From assembly GCA_022264855.1 (NCBI GenBank), contig JABYQU010000020.1, positions 248,001 to 312,000 on the forward strand: 64,000 nt of DNA, read 5' to 3'. Origin of the DNA: Lenzites betulinus (lineage: Eukaryota; Basidiomycota; Agaricomycetes; Polyporales; Polyporaceae). Both the position numbers and the translations under genes were made by a program. Below are positions 57,287 through 64,000 of this stretch, one piece after another. The notes beneath the pieces are model-generated. The model was given only the letters and a program-made list of their open reading frames with translations, was not told the origin of the DNA and did not search any database. How positions within the stretch are numbered: the stretch's first letter is position 1; the number at the start of each line of letters is the position of its first letter.

Positions 57287-58003
57287 TACTATCATGGACC
57301 GGGAGTTCGGACGGCCTGAAGGTACCTCTCAGTGCACAATGTATATCTCCTTTCCCTCCCCACCGATAATCATGAAACCTCGCATGATGATTCTTCATAT
57401 GTTCCTCTACCGCTGTACACGTTTTGAAGAGGATCTATGAGGACTCACGCAAACTAGAGCCTGACAAGTGAGAGGGTACCAGTGTTCGGACATTTTGATG
57501 CAGTTGAGTAACGCAAAGTCATGGCGCTAGTCGTTGCCGAATTGATACTCCGATGCACCGAACGCCCTCCTCAGCCGGGCCATCCTTCGCGTGCATAGTC
57601 GGAGTTAGAAAATAGCAATAGCCGCAGTGCGAATGTCACGCTTTGTACGGTCCACCCCTTCACCACTCAATTAACCATCCGTCTAGCAGCCGGAAAACGT
57701 CGGAGAATTATGTATGTCACTATTGAAGCTACTTGTTACACACTCAGACAATTTGGCAGGTACCGCTAAAGGGGTATCGGAGAACGCCCGTGTGCGCACG
57801 TCCAGAAACCCCACCTCGTCGCTTTGTCTGCTGAAGATCGTACCCTTCCCGTAACTCAAACCTCTCTAGATTTTTAGAGATGGTACATGAGACACATATG
57901 CATCATACTGCAAAATTGCAAGGTTATCGGAGGCCAGGAAGGGGTACTTTTAGCGGAATGTCCGAACACTGGGTCCTGTCCGAACTCCCGGTCCATGATA
58001 GTA
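57287..58003. repeat. Inverted duplication of an unknown gene fragment
   Basis: A 26-bp block beginning TACTATCATGGACCGGGAGT at 57287-57312 recurs exactly on the opposite strand at 57978-58003. Both copies can be read as TIMDREFG. A second shared block, CCAGTGTTCGGACATT, follows within 12 bp in the right copy but 165 bp later in the left copy. Confidence 0.7.
57321..57480. mobile_element. Possible 160-bp MITE-like insertion
   Basis: The extra sequence in the left copy of the inverted duplication starts GGTACCTCTCAGTG and ends CAAGTGAGAGGGTACC. These ends form terminal inverted repeats of about 11-12 bp (GGTACC-C-TCTCA). It has no coding capacity. No clear target-site duplication was seen. 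Confidence 0.4.
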
Positions 58004-58101
58004 CCGAAAACCGTTGCACTTCCCGTCGCAGGATAGTATTCAACGGTTGCAACTTGGCACTCGGTTGCATAAGTACCTGCAGAAGCTTCATATAAACCCA
58101 C
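57874..58101 (-). pseudogene. Fragment of an unknown protein (right copy of duplication)
   Basis: 75-codon frame containing GSATVFGTIMDREFGQ and PVFGHSAKSTPSWPP. It shares TIMDREFG with the inverted fragment near 57290. I do not recognise the family. It abuts the satellite array upstream and has no visible neighbours in frame. It is most likely a relic of a small gene; a short real gene cannot be excluded. Confidence 0.3.
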
Positions 58102-58216
58102 TCACTCACTCAATCACTCACTCACTCAATCACTCACTCACTCAATCACTCACTCACTCATTCACTCATTCACTCACTCACTCAATCACTCACTCATTCA
58201 CTCAATCACTCACTCG
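58098..58216. repeat. Tetranucleotide satellite (CACT/CAAT)n
   Basis: About thirty tandem tetramers, mainly CACT with interspersed CAAT and CATT, giving higher-order periods such as CACTCACTCAAT. Confidence 0.9.
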
Positions 58217-58348
58217 GAATAGGTGCGCTCGAAGATAGTAAGCCTGACTAGAAACGTGCGGATACCTTCTTGCGACGCTCAAGCTTGCGCACGGAGATTT
58301 TAGATTAGTGCTGGCTTCAACTCAACCGCATCGCATACCGTCGATCGA

Positions 58349-58476
58349 ATGGATGCCACACTCAGGACATCCAGTACAGGAGCCTGCCAGTGCGCAGACG
58401 AATCATCAAAGTTGGACGCATTACCTCCTGAGATCCTCGACCTCATCTTCGCCGAGGCTTGCACGGATGATGGCCG
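58349..58476 (+). pseudogene. F-box protein gene, truncated by retrotransposon
   Basis: First 42-43 codons of an Agaricomycete F-box protein: MDATLRTSSTGACQCADESS then LDALPPEILDLIFAEACTDD. LPPEILDLIF is the F-box Skp1-binding core, and CTDDGR normally leads into TGRSLSLVSR in this mushroom family. At 58477 the frame runs into the LTR and stops at a TAA after about nine more codons. F-box proteins recruit targets to SCF ubiquitin ligases. The remainder of the gene is expected beyond the right-hand side of the element array, outside the window. Confidence 0.75.
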
Positions 58477-58973
58477 TTTTATAGTTAGGCAACGACGGGG
58501 CTAATAACGCGAAGCGTTAGTTCTCACGTTCTCGGTAGAAAGCGTATGATTGTGTTACTACTGACCTAATAACGCGAAGCGTTAGTTCTACAGTATATCG
58601 TTAGCGGTCTGTATAGTGTTAACGAGTGTGTACGAATAAGCTCACCTCACGTTCTCGGTAGAAAACGTGAGGTGCGAGTCGGGTCGCGCAGCGACCTGAC
58701 CCTCGGGGAAAATGAAAAGCGTAAACAATCGTAAACAGCCCGAGTGGCTCTCCGCGCCCCTCGGGCAGCGCCAGCCGCTCCTCGCTCCGCGAGCCTCGGG
58801 GACGGTGAAAACATACGTATGTCGGGTTCCTGCCCGATCGGGAAACTCTCCGCGCGCCTCCCATCTTCCCGGCGCCTGCGCGCGCTTTGCCGCGACGCGC
58901 CCACGGGACCGTTCTCCACGCGCGACGCGTCCTCGCTCCGCTCCCGTACGCGTGCGCGCGTTGTCCCTCAACA
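58477..58973 (-). repeat. 3' LTR of copia element
   Basis: 497 bp; on the minus strand it begins TGTTGAGGGACAACG directly after the polypurine tract and ends CCTAACTATAAAA. It contains a 24-bp direct repeat (58501-58524 and 58566-58589) and an 11-bp-stem hairpin (58643-58674). Confidence 0.88.
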
Positions 58974-58985
58974 CGCCCCCTCAAA
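58974..58985 (-). other. Polypurine tract
   Basis: On the minus strand TTTGAGGGGGCG, immediately before the LTR start TGTTGAGGG. It overlaps the pol stop codon. It would prime plus-strand DNA synthesis. Confidence 0.75.
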
Positions 58986-61900
58986 GTGCGCGCAACCCAA
59001 ACATAGCGTGCAGGTGATCGAGGCGGGCCCGGGACAGCGGTTTGGTGAAAACGTCAGCCGGCATGTCCTCCGTGCACCTGTAAGCCAAGTCGATGTCACC
59101 GCGTTCCACGGCCTCGCGAATGAAGTGGTACCGAATTCCAATGTGCTTTGTCCGAGCGTGGAACGCGTTGTTCTTCGCCAAGTCCATCGCGCTTTTGTTG
59201 TCGCTGAAGAGCTTTACGGAATGTCCAGCCACGTCGGGGTGCACCAGTTCGCCGAGCAGCGCCTTCAGCCATATGGCCTCCTTCGCAGCGTGTGTGATGC
59301 CGATGTATTCGGCTTCTGTGGATGAAAGCGCGACCACGGCTTGCTTCTTCGCCGACCAAGAGATGGCGCCGCCGTCCAACGTGTACACGTACCCGCAGAC
59401 GGAGTGTCTCGCGTCGTCGCTAGTACCCCAGTCCGCGTCCGTGAATCCGGCGAGTCCGCTCGCTGTGTGCCCGTACGATAGCCACACTTCCCTGGTCCCG
59501 ATGAGGTACCGCGCGAGACGTTTCAGTGCCTCCCAGTGCGGTCGACCGGGGTTGCTCATGTATTGTGATAACCGGTGGACCGTGTACGCAATGTCGGGTC
59601 GGGTCGTCACCGCGATGTACATGCACATTCCGACCCCCTCTCGGTAGGGCACGTCGGCCATGTCGGACATCGCGGTGGCGGTGGTGGGGCATTGGGTTTT
59701 GTTCAGGACACCGCCGACGGCGATTGGGGTGTTCGCGATCTTCGCCCCCTCGAGATGGAGGGTCCGGACGAGAGTGTCGATGGCCGAGCGCTGAGCCAGT
59801 CTCAAGGTTCCGGCCGTCCTGTCACGCGCGACCTCGATGCCCAAGAGCCATGCCACTTCGCCCGCGTCGGTTACGGTGAAACGTCCTTTGATCCCGGAGC
59901 GGAACTCCTCGACGAGGTCCGGTGTTCCAGTCACGAGCATATCGTCGACTATAGTCCCGACCATAGATAGTGAGTCTCCCTCGTGTCTCCAGAAGCAAGC
60001 GTGGTCGGCCTCGCATCGCGTCATCCCGAGGCTTTCCATCGCCTCGCGATACGTGCGGTACCACGCGCGACCGGCTTGTTTCAATCCGTAGAGGGACTTC
60101 TTCAGCTCGCAGACGAGGTGTTCTTGGCCGGGCGCTGCCGTGCCCGGAGGCTGTCGCATGTAGATTTGTTCGTCTAGGTGGCCATTGAGGTAAGCGCTTT
60201 TCACATCTAGCTGGATGAGTGGCCAGTTGTGTCGCGCGGCGAGGGCAAGCATGGCCCGGAGAGAGCTGGATTTTGCCACCGGTGCGAAGGTCTCGTTGAA
60301 GTCGATGCCCGGGATTTGCGCAAAGCCCAGTGCGACAGCGCGTACCTTGTATTGGATGACGTTTCCTTCAGCGTCGCGTTTCCAGCGGAAGATGAGTTTG
60401 CATCCGATGACATGCACGCCGTGTGGTCATGTGACTAGGATGTAGGTGCCGTGCGATTTGAGGTTTTCTTCCTCGACATCGATGGCGATTTTCCATTGCG
60501 GCCAGTCCGGCGATTCCTGCGCTTCGCGAAGAGACATCGGGTCCCCGCTCATGGGGTCTCCGCCAGCTTGGGCCACAAGAGCGTGCACGGATGAGTTCCA
60601 GTCTCGGTTTCCCGCTGCTGGGAAAGTTGCGTCCTGTTCGTCCGATTCTGTTGCGGCTGTGAACTCGCCCATTACCTCACTCACTATGAGTGCCCTGCGT
60701 CTTCCGTCGGCCGTCCCTTCTCCTAGCTGTAGTCTTCGCGCGTATTCCGACGGTCGTTTGATGTGGTGTCCGCGTCCTAGAGCTTCTGGCTCTGGTTCCG
60801 CTTCTATGGCGATCTGCTCCTCGCGTCCTTCGTTCTCTTCTTCGTCAGCCTGTCCTGCCTCTCCCTCTTCCCGTTCTTCGTCCTGCTCCTCTCTGTCCTC
60901 CGCGTCGGCTCGAGCGTTGGTGTCCAACTCAACGCCCTCTTCTCCTTTGGACACTGCTTCCTCATCCTCCTGCTGCCACGCCCCCTCGCTCGGTGCCGTC
61001 GCGGAGTCGGCCTTCCAGACGAAGTTCCGTACGATGGTGATGTTGCGTTTCTCCGTCCAGTATACGTAGATTGCATCCTTGTGGTTGTCGCTGTATCCTA
61101 CGAAGCGTCCGGGGATTCCGTGGGGATCAAGCTTGCGAGTGTGCTCTGGTTTGACCCACACTTCCGCCCCCCATGGGCGCAAGTGGCGAACGTCTGGAGG
61201 AGTGCCGAAGCGCGCCTCGTACGGGGTCTTCCCGAGTAGCGCTGAGTGTCCCGTCCGGTTGTGGAGGTAGATGGAGTGTTTGTAGGCGTGGGCCCAGAGG
61301 GTCTTGGGTAAGTTCGCGTCGAGTAGCATCGCGCTGACTCGTTCGCGATGAGTGCGGTGAGCTCGTTCAGCTACGCCGTTTTGCTCGGGGGTGTGCGGGG
61401 TAGAGGCGGTCCAGTGTGTTCCGCGCGCGGCTAAGTGCGCTTTCATCCCGACGTATTCTCCTCCGTTGTCGCTGTGCAACCATTTGATCTGCGTTCCCGT
61501 CTGGGTTAGGACTGCTGCCTCGAGCTCCTTGTACGCGTCGCCTGTCTCTGCGATAGATTTTATTGGGTAGCCGTGGTGCGTGCGCGTGAGCTCGTCTACG
61601 AAGAGGGCAGACTTTGTGTTGCCGCCCAGGGAGGTCGCGTCCGCGTCCCAGGTGTCCGAGTAAAACTTTTCGCCATAGCGGGTGATGGGTATGTCGTGTG
61701 CGGCTGGGTGCGCGGTGTTCGGTATAGCTTTACGCGTGAGCTTGGCTCGAACGCATGTTTCGCAGGACTCGACGCGGTCAGTTTTGACAAGTTTCACGCC
61801 GGTGATGCGGCCGCTGTTAACGAGTTCTGTGGCCGCGCGGATGGAGACGTGTCCTAGGCATTTGTGTAGATCGCCAGGAGTGACCGTGAGGATCTTCTTC

Positions 61901-63390
61901 GAACCAGGTTTCGAGGTGGCAGACGCAGCGGTGCGAGGTGGGGAGATTCCGGAGACTTGATACAAGCCGTTCACTAGCGGGATCTGGGCTATGGGGGTCC
62001 CGGTGGACCGGTCGATCAGTTTGCACTCTCCTCCCTCGAAGACAGCTGAGTATCCTCCTTCGTCGGCTTTCCGGATTGAGACTAACGCGAAGGCGACGGA
62101 GGGTGCGTAGAGAACGTTTCGGAGGGTGAGAGTGCGGGTCGTTTCACCGTTCGGTACGGTGATCTCCACGCTACCGCATCCGACGGCCGCGAACTCATCT
62201 CCGTTTGCGGCTGCGATTTGGCGCGGGGTTGCGAGCTCCTGGTAGTCTGAGAAGCGCTCGTGGTACGGCGATATGTGTACGCTCGCGCCGCTGTCGAAGA
62301 CGTCCACGTATGTGTTCGGGGAGGACGCGAGAGCACGCGCACACGTGACCGTGTTGCCGAGTGTGAAGAAGCCGTGATGTTTTTCGGCTGCCGCGTTGGC
62401 TGCTCCTGTTCCCTCGTCTTCCCGTGCAGCGCCTCCTCCGGGTTTGGGCCATTGACCTTCTTTCCCGCCTCCTTTCTGTCTGCAGTGGCGCGCGATGTGG
62501 CCACGGCGGTGGCAATTGTAGCACTCGACGAGTTGGCGCCCGGTTTGCGCGTTCACCGGAGCGGCGGCGGCAGCGATAGGCGCGGCTAGTGCCGTCTCGC
62601 TCGCTTTGAGGATCCCGCGACGATCGTACTCCTCGTTGAGTTTTCCGATGAGGAATTCGATAGGAATCACGTGGCCGCCGAGGCTTGATATGTCGAGAAT
62701 CGACTGGATGCGGCCGTAGTAAGCCTCAGGCATGCTGTTGGTGATGATCGCGGCGAATTCCGGGTCGCCTAGACGGGAGCCTACCGCGGCTAGGTTTTGG
62801 CGTTCCCGTTGGAGGAGCGCTAGGTGGGCGCGCACGTCGCCGCCCTCAGGGCAACGAGTGTTTTGGATGCGCGTGTGGATGGCATTGGCGTACATGAGTG
62901 ACTTGTTCTCGCAAGAGGCTACGACCGCCTCCCACAGGTCCTTCGCGGTTGGCTGGACTTGGACTTCTATGAATAGGTCGTCGCTTAAGGTCTCGTAGAT
63001 GAGCGCTCGCGCTCCGGCTTCCTTGGACTCCCAGAGAGTGTATTTTGTGTCTAATTTCTCCACGAGTTCCTCGTACTCGCTGTCCGTCAGGTGGGAGTAG
63101 ATATCCCTCGTTCCCGCGGCTTCGGCTGATGCCCGGTCGTTTGGGTCGTGCGTCTCGGTGGTGCCTGGCGCCGGTTCGGCCGTCTCGGTTGTGCGCGCGA
63201 TGTGGGGATACACGCGGTCTATCGGTGGCGGGAAGGGGGGCTTACGAGCGGTTCCCCGGATGTGGGGCATGTGTCCCTTCGCGGCCTGTACGACCTTCAT
63301 CCGTTCTCTGTATGTCACCCAATTCGATCCATCGGAGGCGAGTTTGGGGACGCTGTATTTCGACGAGCTCATGGAGGTTTCGTAGGACAT
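58981..63390 (-). pseudogene. Copia gag-pol polyprotein with one in-frame TGA
   Basis: A single frame of about 1,466 codons split by TGA at 60427-60429. The first part (987 codons) carries gag with a CCHC zinc knuckle at 290-303 (CYNCHRRGHIARHC), an aspartic protease DSGAS at 366-370, an integrase HHCC zinc site (His509, His514, Cys543, Cys546), an integrase core (WLHSDNGGEYVG with Asp641, and TPEQNGVAER with Glu675), and a long acidic linker. After the stop the same frame continues with reverse transcriptase (CKLIFRWKRDAEGN, IQLDVKSAYLNG, LYGLKQAGRAWY, IVDDMLVTG) and RNase H (GFTDADWGTSDDARHSVCG, ALSSTEAEYIG, FSDNKSAMDLAKN). It ends LHAMFGLRAL. The RT motif is IVDD where most copia elements have YVDD. 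The TGA lies just upstream of the RT core; whether it is read through or inactivating is open. Confidence 0.9.
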
Positions 63391-63440
63391 GATTCGGGAG
63401 TTCTGATGGTTCCTAGTACGCGTGTCCAGGGCTCATAACC
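63391..63440 (-). other. Copia leader with initiator-tRNA primer-binding site
   Basis: Between the 5' LTR and the gag ATG. Positions 63428-63440 read GGTTATGAGCCCT on the minus strand. That is the complement of AGGGCTCATAACC, the anticodon stem-loop of initiator tRNA-Met, as used by copia- and Ty5-type elements primed by a half tRNA. Confidence 0.75.
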
Positions 63441-63937
63441 TTTTATAGTTAGGCAACGACGGGGCTAATAACGCGAAGCGTTAGTTCTCACGTTCTCGGT
63501 AGAAAGCGTATGATTGTGTTACTACTGACCTAATAACGCGAAGCGTTAGTTCTACAGTATATCGTTAGCGGTCTGTATAGTGTTAACGAGTGTGTACGAA
63601 TAAGCTCACCTCACGTTCTCGGTAGAAAACGTGAGGTGCGAGTCGGGTCGCGCAGCGACCTGACCCTCGGGGAAAATGAAAAGCGTAAACAATCGTAAAC
63701 AGCCCGAGTGGCTCTCCGCGCCCCTCGGGCAGCGCCAGCCGCTCCTCGCTCCGCGAGCCTCGGGGACGGTGAAAACATACGTATGTCGGGTTCCTGCCCG
63801 ATCGGGAAACTCTCCGCGCGCCTCCCATCTTCCCGGCGCCTGCGCGCGCTTTGCCGCGACGCGCCCACGGGACCGTTCTCCACGCGCGACGCGTCCTCGC
63901 TCCGCTCCCGTACGCGTGCGCGCGTTGTCCCTCAACA
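63441..63937 (-). repeat. 5' LTR of copia element (shared with next copy)
   Basis: Same 497-bp sequence as 58477-58973, shifted by 4,964 bp, with no difference seen by eye. It is followed on its outer side by another polypurine tract and pol end, so it also serves as the 3' LTR of the next element. Confidence 0.9.
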
Positions 63938-63944
63938 CGCCCCC

Positions 63945-64000
63945 TCAAAGTGCGCGCAACCCAAACATAGCGTGCAGGTGATCGAGGCGGGCCCGGGACA
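63945..64000 (-). CDS. 3' end of a second copia pol, cut by the window edge
   Basis: The last codons of another gag-pol (ending LHAMFGLRAL, stop at 63945) identical to 58981-59036. This places a second element internal region immediately right of the shared LTR. Everything upstream lies outside the window. Confidence 0.85.
   Translation of the reverse strand, partial: SRARLDHLHAMFGLRAL

Larger units (their letters stand above)
56561..58348. other. Intergenic region with inverted duplication and satellite
   Basis: 1.8 kb between divergent genes. It contains a TATA box for the dehydrogenase (56681-56690), two inverted copies of a short gene-like fragment (57287-57312 and 57978-58003 cores), a 160-bp segment with short terminal inverted repeats inside one copy, and a tetranucleotide satellite. 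A frame starting at 56962 has a signal-peptide-like MFYTLFAVLLMVPL but cannot be extended into a convincing gene. Confidence 0.35.
58477..63937 (-). mobile_element. Ty1/copia-type LTR retrotransposon
   Basis: 5.46-kb element on the minus strand: 5' LTR 63441-63937, primer-binding site 63428-63440, gag-pol 63390 down to 58981, polypurine tract 58974-58985, and 3' LTR 58477-58973. The domain order gag, protease, integrase, RT, RNase H is diagnostic of copia. The two LTRs appear identical over 497 bp, which implies a very recent insertion or LTR-LTR exchange. It interrupts an F-box gene. A target-site duplication cannot be tested because the right flank is another element copy. Confidence 0.93.

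Noticed and set aside
58098..58216. CRISPR-like regular repeat
   Set aside because: Tetramer satellite without spacers, in a eukaryotic genome.
58981..59038. LTR extending into the pol coding end, as an alternative to a tandem array
   Set aside because: The polypurine tract followed by TGTTGAGGG gives a standard LTR start at 58973; the shared pol end beyond it is better explained by a second element copy.

Overview
This window is nuclear DNA of a filamentous basidiomycete, most likely an Agaricomycete (Polyporales-like). The evidence is GC-rich coding sequence cut by many short GT-AG introns (about 45-100 bp), monocistronic genes on both strands, and families expanded in mushrooms: seven-helix membrane proteins, F-box proteins with an LPPEIL...CTDDG core, and a cellular RNA-dependent RNA polymerase. 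Gene models were built by reading exons and splice sites by eye. Outer coordinates are usually firm. Some inner splice sites and the first exon of the Ski8-like gene are not.

Layout, 1-27 kb. A ribosomal protein eS12 gene (-) diverges from a Ski8/Rec14-like WD40 gene (+). Then come a Ybp2/glomulin-like helical-repeat protein (+), an Agaricomycete seven-helix membrane protein (+), a purine-cytosine permease of the NCS1 family (-), a MOB4/phocein protein with a long acidic tail (+), a cellular RdRP of the RNA-silencing type with a DYDGD active site (-), an RRG7-like PD-(D/E)XK nuclease-fold protein (+), an alpha/beta hydrolase (-) and a monocarboxylate-type MFS transporter (+).

Layout, 27-57 kb. 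This half has long non-coding spacers and a striking number of lipid genes: two diverged delta-9 acyl-CoA desaturases with C-terminal cytochrome b5 (both -), a cyclopropane-fatty-acid synthase-like methyltransferase (+), an AMP-forming acyl-CoA ligase (+) and an AidB-type acyl-CoA dehydrogenase (-). The last two both end in -AKL, a peroxisomal targeting signal. A second seven-helix protein (-) and a membrane-anchored pepsin-like aspartic protease (-) lie among them. A fatty acid could be activated, desaturated, cyclopropanated or degraded by products of this stretch; that they cooperate is inference.

Layout, 57-64 kb. Small inverted duplications and a tetranucleotide satellite lead into an F-box gene cut after about 43 codons by a Ty1/copia retrotransposon on the minus strand. 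Its two 497-bp LTRs look identical. Its primer-binding site matches the anticodon region of initiator tRNA-Met, and its gag-pol frame is intact except for one in-frame TGA. Beyond the right-hand LTR the sequence continues into the 3' end of another pol copy, so the element is part of a tandem array running out of the window. I found no convincing tRNA, rRNA or CRISPR features.
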